A stretch of DNA of 12,230 nucleotides from an uncultured Prevotella sp. (GTDB taxonomy: Bacteria > Bacteroidota > Bacteroidia > Bacteroidales > Bacteroidaceae), in the NCBI GenBank assembly GCA_900770025.1, contig CAAGIW010000055.1:1-12230 (forward strand), written 5' to 3'. The first letter of the stretch is position 1; every line of letters begins with the position of its first letter. Of this stretch, positions 1 to 7,533 are shown piece after piece. Both the position numbers and the translations under genes were made by a program. The notes under the pieces were generated by a model. It had not been told where the DNA came from, made no database searches, and worked only from the letters and a program-made list of their open reading frames with translations.

Positions 1-45
1 TACGACTATTTTTTGAACTACCAAACTTTTCGGAAAGAAAAATGA
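1..45 (+). CDS. Possible 3' end of an upstream gene cut by the window edge
   Basis: Reading from the first base, the plus strand gives 14 sense codons and then TGA at 43-45. The peptide YDYFLNYQTFRKEK is aromatic and charged and looks like an ordinary protein C-terminus. The other two plus frames give an immediate stop or a lysine-rich low-complexity string. An A-rich stretch follows the stop. If real, this gene converges on the phosphohexose mutase gene at 461. Fourteen residues are too few to name a family, so this is a weak call resting on frame quality alone. Confidence 0.25.
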   Translation, partial: YDYFLNYQTFRKEK

Positions 46-373
46 AACAAAATCAAAAAAAGATTGAAAAAAGAAAGGAAGAGACGAACTGCACATTATT
101 ATATATAAGGCTCTAAAGCGGCCAAACGCCCCTGCCCTGCCCTCCGAAGAAACGGAAACAAGCTTTCTTTTTGTCATCTGTCTTTCCGCTTATCGGTTAC
201 AATGGAACCCCATTGCTCCCTCAAACCGAAAAGAAATCTGCTCAAAAATACAAGATGTTATCATCATAACGCTAATGCGATTTGGGTTTAACGTGAGTTC
301 TATGTATTGTCGGAACAGGAACCGCAAGAGAAGAACTGACAAAATGGATTAGCCCAAAGCATATAGTAACATA
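46..373. other. Gene-less intergenic stretch
   Basis: About 330 bases with no convincing coding frame, tRNA or rRNA. The left part (about 46-85) is very A-rich. The middle has a C-rich run with three CCCTG/CCCTC copies near 130-145. A perfect 6-bp hairpin, CAATGG-AACC-CCATTG, lies at 200-215. A minus-strand TATTTTTG (250-243) fits the Bacteroides -7 consensus but has no matching -33 element and no obvious gene to serve. A short motif at 277-288 recurs near the right end of the window. The region most likely separates two converging genes. Confidence 0.5.
277..288 (+). repeat. Short repeated motif GCGATTTGGGTT (left copy)
   Basis: This 12-base motif occurs here on the plus strand and again on the minus strand at 12126-12115, in the intergenic region beyond tamB. 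Including flanks, 16 of 18 aligned bases agree. Both copies lie in non-coding DNA, so this could be one member of a short interspersed repeat family. Two copies in one window cannot establish a family. Confidence 0.35.
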
Positions 374-409
374 AATCGGGCTGACTCAGCAAATGGAGTC
401 AGCCCGATT
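374..409 (-). terminator. Perfect 14-bp inverted repeat, probable terminator of the phosphohexose mutase gene
   Basis: The left arm AATCGGGCTGACTC (374-387) and right arm GAGTCAGCCCGATT (396-409) are exact reverse complements around an 8-base loop (388-395). The stem has eight G-C pairs and begins about 50 bases past the stop codon of the mutase gene. On the minus strand the stem is followed by a mixed T-rich stretch (TTATGTTACTAT), not a clean U-tract, and the plus-strand side has no U-tract either. It could act on transcripts from both directions if the gene ending at base 45 is real. Confidence 0.65.
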
Positions 410-460
410 CGGCTATTTCAGTTTCCAAAGACCATCAAGTGACAATCTTTAGAAAAAAGA

Positions 461-2209
461 TTACAGATTGAGCGATTTCTTGATGGCCTCCACTTTTTCT
501 TCCGCCCTCTTCAGACAGGCATCATACTCACAGGCACACTTCATGGAGTTGTCCTTGATTTCGATGTAGAACTTGATTTTCGGTTCCGTTCCTGAAGGAC
601 GCACACTTATCTTTGTTTCATCCTCGCAGAACCACTGCAACACATTGCTGGTGGTGGGCATCTCTATCTTCTGTTCCTTGCCGCAGGCATCGGTTTGCAC
701 CAGCGTCTGATAGTCTTTCCACAACACCACCTTGCTGCCACCAACCTCCTTGGGAGGATTCTGACGGAAATCTGTCATCATCTGCTTAATTTCGTCGGCA
801 CCACTCTTGCCAGGCTTCACCACATTCACCGTAATCTCCTTGGAGAATCCATACTCTAAATAGATGCCCATCAGCAGGTCATACAGTGTCTTGCCCTGAT
901 CTTTGGCAAACGCACATATTTCTGCCAAAAGAGAGCAGGCGGAAACGGCATCCTTGTCTCTCACGAAGTCCTGTGCCAAAAATCCATAACTCTCTTCTCC
1001 ACCGCCTATATACTGCTGCTTGCCTTCCGAAAGTGCGATTTCACGCGCAATCCACTTGAATCCAGTAAAGCAGTCGCGCATCTCAATATGCTGCTTGTCG
1101 GCAATCTTTTTGATAACCTCTGTGGTCACTATGGTCTTCACAATGAAATCATTGTCCTTCATCTTGCCCATTGCCTTGCGGTTGGTGATGATATAGTACA
1201 GGAACAAGAGACAGGTCTGATTTCCGTTGATGAGAATCCACTCGCCCTTGTCGTTCTTGCAGGCCATTCCCACCCTGTCTGCGTCAGGGTCACTGGCCAT
1301 AACGATATCAGCATCCATGGCCTTGGCATCTCTCAATGCCAAAGTCAAGGCCTCTCCATTCTCGGGGTTAGGCGATACCACGGTGGGGAAATCACCGCTT
1401 TTCACCATCTGCTCCTCCACGCAATGCACGTTCTCAAAGCCCCAGAACTTCAACGACCTTGGTATCATCGTCATACCGGTTCCGTGCAGCGGGGTATAGA
1501 CAATCTTCAGGTCCTTCTGGCGTTCAATCAGTGCGGGATCGATACATATTTCCTTGATTCTCTCTAAATAAACCTTGTCAATATCTTCTCCGATGATGGT
1601 GATGAGGTCGTTGTTGCCGTTGAATTTCACATCTCCCACAGTCACTTTGTTCACCTCGTCAATGATACCTGTGTCGTGTGGAGCCAGCACCTGTGCGCCA
1701 TCCTCCCAATATGCCTTATATCCGTTATACTCCTTAGGATTGTGGCTGGCGGTGACATTGACACCTGCCTGGCATTTCAGATAGCGGATAGCGAAAGAGC
1801 ACTCCGGTGTGGGGCGCATATCATCAAACAGATAAGCCTTGATGCCATTGGCAGAGAAGATATTGGCCACGGTCTCAGCATACAGGCGACTGTTGTTTCG
1901 GCAATCATGGCATACCACCACAGATATTTCTTTCTTATCGGCAAAGCATTTCTTCAGGTAATTGGCAAATCCCTGAGTTGCCATGCCAACCGTATATACA
2001 TTCATGCGATTGCTTCCTGCACCCATGATACCTCTGAGGCCACCGGTACCAAACTCCAGGTCCTTGTAGAAGCATTCAATCAGATCAGTCTTGTCCTCAT
2101 TATCCAGCATCTGCTGTACCGATGCTCTTGTTTGTTCATCGAAAGCAGGTGTAAGCCATTGCTGTGCCTTTTCAACGCACTGGGCAATCAATTGTTCGTT
2201 ATTCTCCAT
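461..2209 (-). CDS. Phosphoglucomutase/phosphomannomutase family protein (alpha-D-phosphohexomutase)
   Basis: A 582-residue cytoplasmic enzyme that should interconvert hexose-6-phosphate and hexose-1-phosphate through a bisphosphate intermediate, feeding nucleotide-sugar and glycan synthesis. All four signature loops of the superfamily are visible: TASHNP at residues 153-158, with Ser155 as the phosphoserine; the metal-binding DPDADR at 307-312; the sugar-binding GGGEESYGF at 402-410; and the phosphate-binding RPSGTEP at 537-543. The GEESYG form and the length match the phospho-sugar mutase group that includes Bacillus PgcA and animal PGM2, so glucose-1-phosphate is the likeliest substrate, although mannose or pentose phosphates cannot be excluded from sequence. 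The ATG at 2209 follows an A+T-rich leader and gives a normal N-terminus ahead of the conserved EFGTGGLRG (residues 52-60). The gene has its own -7 element, and a strong hairpin lies beyond its stop, so it is probably transcribed separately. It looks intact. Confidence 0.93.
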   Translation of the reverse strand: MENNEQLIAQCVEKAQQWLTPAFDEQTRASVQQMLDNEDKTDLIECFYKDLEFGTGGLRGIMGAGSNRMNVYTVGMATQGFANYLKKCFADKKEISVVVCHDCRNNSRLYAETVANIFSANGIKAYLFDDMRPTPECSFAIRYLKCQAGVNVTASHNPKEYNGYKAYWEDGAQVLAPHDTGIIDEVNKVTVGDVKFNGNNDLITIIGEDIDKVYLERIKEICIDPALIERQKDLKIVYTPLHGTGMTMIPRSLKFWGFENVHCVEEQMVKSGDFPTVVSPNPENGEALTLALRDAKAMDADIVMASDPDADRVGMACKNDKGEWILINGNQTCLLFLYYIITNRKAMGKMKDNDFIVKTIVTTEVIKKIADKQHIEMRDCFTGFKWIAREIALSEGKQQYIGGGEESYGFLAQDFVRDKDAVSACSLLAEICAFAKDQGKTLYDLLMGIYLEYGFSKEITVNVVKPGKSGADEIKQMMTDFRQNPPKEVGGSKVVLWKDYQTLVQTDACGKEQKIEMPTTSNVLQWFCEDETKISVRPSGTEPKIKFYIEIKDNSMKCACEYDACLKRAEEKVEAIKKSLNL

Positions 2210-2255
2210 AATTATAAAATTTAAGTTGATACGTCATTTCGGTTACTGAGCCACA

Positions 2256-2263
2256 CAAAGATA
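2256..2263 (-). promoter_or_regulatory. Putative -7 element of the phosphohexose mutase promoter
   Basis: On the minus strand this reads TATCTTTG, an exact match to the Bacteroidetes -7 consensus TAnnTTTG. It would start transcription near 2250 and leave a leader of about 40 bases before the ATG at 2209. No good TTTG -33 element is seen about 20 bases upstream. It lies in the 87-base gap after the TPR gene ending at 2297. No hairpin terminator was seen between that stop and this element, so read-through from the gyrA operon remains possible. Confidence 0.5.
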
Positions 2264-2296
2264 TGAAAAAAGATTGATGTACGAGGTATCTTACAG

Positions 2297-3496
2297 CTAT
2301 TTTTTCAAAATATTGTCAATTTCCTCAAACTGCTTTCCCCTGTTCAAATAGAAATAGATGGTATATAAAGCCGGTCCCCACCTCTGTTTCTGATGTGGAG
2401 CCAACATTCTGTAGGTTTCAAAATAGGGACAGGCCACCTTATATATTTCCGTCAGTTTCTGTTGCTTCTGTCTTCCTTTCAACTGCGATTCATACTGTGT
2501 GGCTATATTCATCCAAGAGATGCCTATGTTGTAATAAGGCTCTGCAATGGTGTCGGAAATATTGATTATTTTCTCGCTATAGTCTATACACTCCCTATAA
2601 TTGCCCATGTTCAGCAACAGAGTGGATTTGGCAAACAGATAAAGCACGTTTGTGCTGTCCAACGCCAAAGCACAGTCGGCAATATGTAAGGCCCCTTTCA
2701 TCTGATTCCGATTTGTGTAATAGTCAATGAGTCTGGGGAAGAAATAGGGTGATTTGTAAAATTCCTCAAATCCTATGTTCAGATACTTCAGGTAATTGTC
2801 ATCATCTCCGATTGCCAGATAAGCCTCAGCCAGATATTGCAGGGTGAAGACCTTCTTCTCCTGTTCCTCCAATGCAAGAGGTGCATAGAGAGGCACCCGC
2901 TCCATCTCATTCTGTTTGTAGGCACAATATGTGGCCCAATAGGCCGCCTTGATCGTCATTCTGTCTTTTCCTGTGTATTGGTACTCGGCAAAAAGGGGCA
3001 AAGTATTGAACCGCAGATAAAGGTCAAAAAAAGAATATGCCCGTGGATAATCTCTGTTTCTGATGAAATATGCACCTCCGTAATACAGATTTGACTTGTA
3101 TTGTGCCAGTTCGGTGGCATGTTTCTTTCTGTACTTAGTCTTGACATTACCGTTCTTGTCTGGCTTGGCATCTACCGTGTCAAGCATACATGCCACTTCA
3201 AACATCTCCTTGACAAAGGAGAAGATGGATGCTGTATCGTATTTCTGTTTCAGATACAGAGACTCGTTGCCCGTTTCATATTGTTTCTTCAACACCTGAT
3301 ACAGGGTATAATACACCTTCAGCGAATCCTTTTCGGAAAGCGTCGCTGTATGCAACAGTTTCCACAATGACTGCTTTGCCTTGTCTAAATCCTTTCCGGA
3401 TTTAATACACGACCGTGCCTGAGAAAGTTCCTTGTTCTGGGCTTTCAGGCACGGTGCGTTTAATAAGAAAATAAACAGTATCAGTAATACTCTCAC
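2297..3496 (-). CDS. Exported TPR-like protein 2, paralogue of its upstream neighbour
   Basis: A 399-residue protein of unknown function. Residues 1-19 form a signal peptide: basic MR, a hydrophobic core LLILFIFLLNA, and likely cleavage at LKA|QNKEL. It is probably periplasmic; the Cys at 16 does not sit in a proper lipobox. The rest is helical and rich in aromatic residues, with TPR-like pairs such as ALHIADCALALDSTNVLYLFAK around residues 260-290, consistent with a tetratricopeptide solenoid acting as a scaffold. It aligns with the preceding gene product without gaps over residues 86-163 (shared YDT, VK-K-R-K, GG and RDY positions) and over the last 24 residues. The start is GTG (3496-3494): no ATG lies between the upstream stop and the signal peptide, and the purine-rich AAAAGAAGA sits directly before it. 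It is the last gene of the gyrA operon, 36 bases after the previous stop and in the same frame. Confidence 0.8.
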   Translation of the reverse strand: MRVLLILFIFLLNAPCLKAQNKELSQARSCIKSGKDLDKAKQSLWKLLHTATLSEKDSLKVYYTLYQVLKKQYETGNESLYLKQKYDTASIFSFVKEMFEVACMLDTVDAKPDKNGNVKTKYRKKHATELAQYKSNLYYGGAYFIRNRDYPRAYSFFDLYLRFNTLPLFAEYQYTGKDRMTIKAAYWATYCAYKQNEMERVPLYAPLALEEQEKKVFTLQYLAEAYLAIGDDDNYLKYLNIGFEEFYKSPYFFPRLIDYYTNRNQMKGALHIADCALALDSTNVLYLFAKSTLLLNMGNYRECIDYSEKIINISDTIAEPYYNIGISWMNIATQYESQLKGRQKQQKLTEIYKVACPYFETYRMLAPHQKQRWGPALYTIYFYLNRGKQFEEIDNILKK

Positions 3497-3532
3497 TCTT
3501 CTTTTATTGGAATTGGTTTGCTCGCTGACCCT

Positions 3533-4720
3533 TTATTGGTTCAACAGTTTTTCCATTTCAGTATAATTGGCTTGGTCTTTCAGAGAATAGTACACGCGGT
3601 AGAGAGCGTAGGCCCAGTTCACCTTCTCACGGTTGGGATCCAGTTCCTTGGCCTTCAACAGTTCAGCCTTAGCTTCCTCCAGCACAGCATTCACCTTCTT
3701 TACGTTCTCTGCGGTAAGTCCACCGGTTTTCTTGTCAGCCAACTGCTCGTTCAAAGCCACAGCCTTGGAGTTCAGGGTGGTGCCCAAGTTGAACTGCACC
3801 TCCACAAAAGTCGGATCTATCTCTAAGGCCTTGCGATAAGAGACAATTGCCTCATCATATTTTTCGCTGTTCATCTCAGCCTCACCCTTGATGGCCCATA
3901 CCAGTTTGTTGCCAGGATTCACGGTGATTTCCTCCTCTATCCACTGCATCTTCTGCTCGGGATGAGAGTTGTAATAGGCCAGCAACATGTTGAAGTATCT
4001 TGCGGCCGAAGGATCTGCCTTGTGCAGTGCCTTGATGTCGTTGATAAACGCAGCACTGTCGGCTGCCGTCTTGCAGTTATCCTTTTTGGCAAACAGCAAC
4101 ACCTCATCGGCATCCGCACTGTTGTCACCGTTGGGTTCAAGCGCCTTGCACTTCTCTGCATACTTGATGGCATCGGCATAATTCTTTGACTGATAGGCCA
4201 AGAATGCCGCCATGTATGCCGTTCTTGCCGCATAGTTGTCTGCCTTCATCAGTTCATAATCGGCCAACAGGCTGCAATCATGGGAGTCCACATACATTCG
4301 ATAGGCCACAAGTGCATTGTCGTAATCACGCTTCATGCGATAAAATTCGCCTCCCTGCAGCACAGCGATTCGCAGATTGTATGCTGTTTGCTGGTTCTTG
4401 CCACGGAATTTCATCTTCACCTTTCCCTTCTCGTTGGGCTGGCTATCGAATTCGTCACACTTCATCATTGCAGTCAAGGCATCTTCAGCCGCCTTGTACA
4501 TGGCAACGGTATCAAAGGGGTTAGCAGTCTTGTTCTGAAAATTGTCACGCTGCACGGCGCTTTGCTTTTCATACACTTCCAGATGTTTCTTTGCTTCGTC
4601 GTTCCATGTCTTTGCCTGCTCCTCGGCTGTCTGTGCAAAAGAACTTGTTGCGATGAATGCTGTGGCCAGCATTGCAGTCATTTTTTTTGTTACCATAGTC
4701 ATTACATTATTTAAGTTCAT
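3533..4720 (-). CDS. Exported tetratricopeptide repeat protein 1
   Basis: A 395-residue TPR protein. A signal peptide with a long N-region ends at about SSFA|QTAEE (residues 29/30), so the mature protein should lie in the periplasm or on the envelope. The clearest TPR unit is at about residues 272-306 (WAIKGEAEMNSEKYDEAIVSYRKALEIDP, followed by FVEVQFNLG), with weaker helical pairs at about 123-145 and 167-195 (YADAIKYAEKCKALEPN). TPR solenoids bind protein partners; the partner here is unknown. The chosen ATG at 4720 lies only 3 bases after the gyrA stop (TAGAATATG), which suggests translational coupling. Internal ATGs at residues 7, 9 and 14 would leave shorter but still plausible signal peptides. 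Downstream is a paralogue starting 36 bases later. From memory, a TPR gene directly after gyrA is common in Bacteroidales, so this linkage is probably ancestral. Confidence 0.85.
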   Translation of the reverse strand: MNLNNVMTMVTKKMTAMLATAFIATSSFAQTAEEQAKTWNDEAKKHLEVYEKQSAVQRDNFQNKTANPFDTVAMYKAAEDALTAMMKCDEFDSQPNEKGKVKMKFRGKNQQTAYNLRIAVLQGGEFYRMKRDYDNALVAYRMYVDSHDCSLLADYELMKADNYAARTAYMAAFLAYQSKNYADAIKYAEKCKALEPNGDNSADADEVLLFAKKDNCKTAADSAAFINDIKALHKADPSAARYFNMLLAYYNSHPEQKMQWIEEEITVNPGNKLVWAIKGEAEMNSEKYDEAIVSYRKALEIDPTFVEVQFNLGTTLNSKAVALNEQLADKKTGGLTAENVKKVNAVLEEAKAELLKAKELDPNREKVNWAYALYRVYYSLKDQANYTEMEKLLNQ

Positions 4721-4723
4721 ATT

Positions 4724-7297
4724 CTATTGGTTGTCATTGTTGTTCTCTTGGCGGCTTTCTGTATTCGGCTCCTGACTTTCCACAGCCTCTATACCCGCTT
4801 CCGTCTGGATGTCGGTATTCTCCTCTTCCAATATTTCCTCATCGGCAGCAGCCATCACCTTGCACACGCTGGCGATAGAGTCGTTCTTCTTGGTAAGGTT
4901 GATAAGCTTCACGCCCTGGGTAGCACGGCCCATCACCCTCACATCCGAAATCTTCATCCTAATCAAAACACCGCTCTTATTGATAATCATCAGGTCATTC
5001 TCGTCGGTCACGGCCTTGATAGCTACAAGTTTTCCGGTCTTCTCAGTGACGCTGATGGTCTTCACTCCCTTTCCGCCACGCGCCGTCATGCGGTAGTCTT
5101 CCACAACGCTTCGCTTGCCATAACCGTTCTCGCTGACCACCATGATGGTTTCTGCCTCGGTGTCGTTCACGCAGACCATACCCACTATTTCATCGTTCTC
5201 GTCATCGAGTCTCATGCCTCGCACACCTGTGCTTATACGACCCATGCTTCTCACATCCTTCTCATTGAATCTGATGGCCCTGCCATTGCGGTTGGCGAGC
5301 AGAATCTCGTTGTTGCCATTGGTCAGTCTCACGCCAATCACCTGGTCACCCTCAAGGATATTGATGGCATTTACACCGTTGGTCCTCGGTCTGCCATAGG
5401 CAGCAAGACAGGTTTTCTTGATAATACCCTTCTTGGTGGCAAACATTACATAGTGTGACTGCAGGAATTCAGGATCATTGAATTCCTTGATTCTCAGCAC
5501 GGCATTGATGGCATCATCCGGTTCAATGTTCAATATATTCTGTATTGCTCTGCCCTTCGAACTCTTGTTGCCCTCGGGTATTTCATAGCATTTAAGCCAA
5601 TAGCATCTGCCTTTTTGGGTGAAGAACAGCAAAGTATTATGCATCGTGGCAGGATAGATGTATTCCGTGAAGTCTTCATCTCGTGTACTGGCACCTTTAC
5701 TGCCAACACCTCCTCTGCTCTGCTCTCTGAACTCGGAAAGTGCCGTGCGCTTCACATATCCCAAATGGCTGATGGTGATGACCACGGGATCATCAGCATA
5801 GAAGTCTTCTGCATTGAACTCCTCGCTGGAATATTTGATCTCTGTTCTGCGCTCATCGCCATATTTCTCCTTCACTTCCTGCAGTTCGTCCTTCATCACC
5901 TGCTTGCACAGTTCAGGATTCTCCAAGATGCTCTTCAGGTATTCTATCTCCTTCATCAGCTTATCATACTCCTCATGCAACTGATCCATTTGCAAGCCGG
6001 TGAGTTGTCCTAATCGCATATCCACAATGGCCTTGGCCTGAAGTTCGTCAAACTCAAACCTGTTCATCAAGGCAGTAATAGCCTCCTGAGGCGTGCGCGA
6101 TGCCCTGATCAGGTGCACTACTTCGTCAATATTATCGCAAGCCACAATCAAAGCCTCCAGAATGTGTGCCTTGTCTTGTGCCTTCTTCAAGTCAAACTTG
6201 GTGCGACGGATGGTCACCTCATGCCTGTGCTCCACGAAATACTTCACGCACTCCTTCAAGGTAAGCAGGCGAGGTCTTCCATGTACCAAGGCAATACAGT
6301 TCACTGAGAATGAGCTCTGTAGGGCAGTCATCTTGAACAATTTATTCAAGATAACGTTGGCATTGGCATCACGACGCACATCCACCACGATACGCATACC
6401 CTGTCGGCCCGACTCGTCATTGACGTTGGTGATACCCTCTATCTTCTTTTCTGTGGCCAAATCGGCAATGTTCTTCACCAGTTCGGCCTTATTCACTCCG
6501 TAAGGTATTTCCGTAACCACAATCTTGTCGTGTGTATCGCCAGACTCTATCTCTGCCTTGGCACGCATCACGATACGCCCCTTACCTGTTTCATAGGCAT
6601 CTTTCACCCCCTGAATACCAAAGATATAGGCACCGGTGGGGAAGTCGGGTGCCTTGATGTACTGCATCAGTTCATCAGTAGAGAGTTCCGGATTGTCAAT
6701 ATAGGCGCAGCATCCGTCAATCACCTCACCCAAATTGTGTGTAGGAATGTTGGTGGCCATACCCACAGCGATACCGTTTCCGCCATTCACCAACAGGTTG
6801 GGAATCTTGGTAGGCATCACAGTAGGCTCCCACAAAGAGTCGTCAAAGTTCTTTGTCATATCCACCGTATCCTTGGCCAGGTCATCCATCACGTGCTCAC
6901 CCATCTTGGCCAAGCGGCACTCTGTGTAACGCATGGCGGCAGGAGAGTCGCCGTCCACTGAGCCAAAGTTACCTTGACCGTCCACAAGGGTATATCTCAT
7001 AGCCCATTCCTGTGCCATTCTGACCAGTGCTCCATACACTGAGCTGTCGCCATGGGGGTGATACTTACCCAAAACCTCTCCCACCACGCGGGCACATTTC
7101 TTATATGGGTTGGTACTGGTGTTTCCGATGCCGAGCATTCCGTACAATATTCTTCTGTGCACAGGTTTGAAGCCATCGCGCACATCGGGCAATGCTCGGG
7201 CAACGATAACAGACATTGAATAGTCGATATACGACTTCTTCATTTCCTCCTCAATGTTGATTTTGATTACCTTGTCTTGATCAAATGTTTGGTCCAT
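4724..7297 (-). CDS. gyrA: DNA gyrase subunit A
   Basis: The 857-residue breakage-reunion subunit of DNA gyrase, which with GyrB introduces negative supercoils in an ATP-dependent reaction. The N-terminal region has the family block SYIDYSMSVIVARALPDVRDG (residues 22-42). The catalytic tyrosine is Tyr124 in AAMRYTE, preceded by Arg123, equivalent to E. coli Tyr122. The tower and coiled-coil regions follow to about residue 500, then a six-bladed C-terminal DNA-wrapping domain (about 503-815) with repeated blade motifs. Its GyrA box is QSRGGVG (526-532), altered from the E. coli form QRRGGKG; the presence of a box and its sequence favour GyrA over ParC. The quinolone region reads GDSSVYG (83-89): Ser85 matches E. 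coli Ser83, but Gly89 stands where E. coli has Asp87. The tail (about 818-857) is acidic and Asn/Gln-rich, ending NNNDNQ. It is the first gene of a three-gene operon, with its promoter in the region shared with tamB. Confidence 0.97.
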   Translation of the reverse strand: MDQTFDQDKVIKINIEEEMKKSYIDYSMSVIVARALPDVRDGFKPVHRRILYGMLGIGNTSTNPYKKCARVVGEVLGKYHPHGDSSVYGALVRMAQEWAMRYTLVDGQGNFGSVDGDSPAAMRYTECRLAKMGEHVMDDLAKDTVDMTKNFDDSLWEPTVMPTKIPNLLVNGGNGIAVGMATNIPTHNLGEVIDGCCAYIDNPELSTDELMQYIKAPDFPTGAYIFGIQGVKDAYETGKGRIVMRAKAEIESGDTHDKIVVTEIPYGVNKAELVKNIADLATEKKIEGITNVNDESGRQGMRIVVDVRRDANANVILNKLFKMTALQSSFSVNCIALVHGRPRLLTLKECVKYFVEHRHEVTIRRTKFDLKKAQDKAHILEALIVACDNIDEVVHLIRASRTPQEAITALMNRFEFDELQAKAIVDMRLGQLTGLQMDQLHEEYDKLMKEIEYLKSILENPELCKQVMKDELQEVKEKYGDERRTEIKYSSEEFNAEDFYADDPVVITISHLGYVKRTALSEFREQSRGGVGSKGASTRDEDFTEYIYPATMHNTLLFFTQKGRCYWLKCYEIPEGNKSSKGRAIQNILNIEPDDAINAVLRIKEFNDPEFLQSHYVMFATKKGIIKKTCLAAYGRPRTNGVNAINILEGDQVIGVRLTNGNNEILLANRNGRAIRFNEKDVRSMGRISTGVRGMRLDDENDEIVGMVCVNDTEAETIMVVSENGYGKRSVVEDYRMTARGGKGVKTISVTEKTGKLVAIKAVTDENDLMIINKSGVLIRMKISDVRVMGRATQGVKLINLTKKNDSIASVCKVMAAADEEILEEENTDIQTEAGIEAVESQEPNTESRQENNNDNQ

Positions 7298-7372
7298 TGG
7301 ATTTATCTATTTTTTTTGTAATTCGCTTGTAAATGCCCTTTATCTTCGATTTGAGACATTTTCACATTTCTG

Positions 7373-7410
7373 CAAAGGTAAATAAAATTATTGATTCATT
7401 GAAAAATATC
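7373..7410 (-). promoter_or_regulatory. Putative gyrA operon promoter
   Basis: On the minus strand, TACCTTTG (7380-7373) matches the -7 consensus TAnnTTTG exactly and would start transcription near 7367, about 70 bases before the gyrA ATG at 7297. Twenty bases further upstream is TTTTTC (about 7406-7401), a weak fit to the TTTG -33 element. The leader just before the ATG is A-rich (about 7309-7320) with no Shine-Dalgarno, as usual in this phylum. Confidence 0.6.
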
Positions 7411-7427
7411 GCTGTAAAAATCAATAA
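7388..7427. promoter_or_regulatory. Inverted repeat between divergent promoters, possible operator
   Basis: TTATTGATT (7388-7396) and AATCAATAA (7419-7427) are perfect 9-bp inverted copies whose centres are 31 bp apart, close to three helical turns. The left arm sits in the spacer of the gyrA promoter and the right arm ends two bases before the tamB -33 element, so a dimer bound here could affect both. The region is very A+T-rich, so chance is a real alternative. Confidence 0.3.
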
Positions 7428-7429
7428 AA

Positions 7430-7461
7430 TTTGGTTCAAAGGATTATTATGATTACATTTG
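7430..7461 (+). promoter_or_regulatory. Promoter of tamB, full Bacteroidetes consensus
   Basis: TTTG (7430-7433), a 20-base spacer, then TACATTTG (7454-7461): both elements and the spacing match the Bacteroides housekeeping promoter consensus. Transcription should begin near 7466, leaving a leader of roughly 65 bases before the tamB ATG. The leader includes a small hairpin, TGGCG-ACAGA-CGCCA (7475-7489). Confidence 0.72.
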
Positions 7462-7533
7462 CATTGCCGAATCCTGGCGACAGACGCCAAGCGGCATTCC
7501 ACGCATTTATAAACTACAGTACAAACTGGCCAC

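Noticed and set aside
1..99. Minus-strand frame from 99 open to the left edge, with a TATTTTTG box at 250-243
   Set aside because: The product is a Phe/Ser low-complexity string made by reading an A-rich tract in reverse, and the box has no -33 partner. The competing plus-strand tail is more protein-like.
202..291. 29-codon plus-strand open frame in the left intergenic region
   Set aside because: There is no ribosome site or promoter, the composition is Asn/His/Lys-rich, it overlaps a small hairpin, and it ends inside the repeated motif.
1676..2224. 182-codon plus-strand open frame over the mutase gene
   Set aside because: It is antisense to the conserved catalytic region of the mutase. Its Ile/His/Cys-rich product resembles no family.
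4727..5458. 243-codon plus-strand open frame inside gyrA
   Set aside because: It lies antisense to strongly conserved gyrA sequence, and its product is His/Leu-rich with no recognisable domain. It is a shadow of the gyrA codon pattern.
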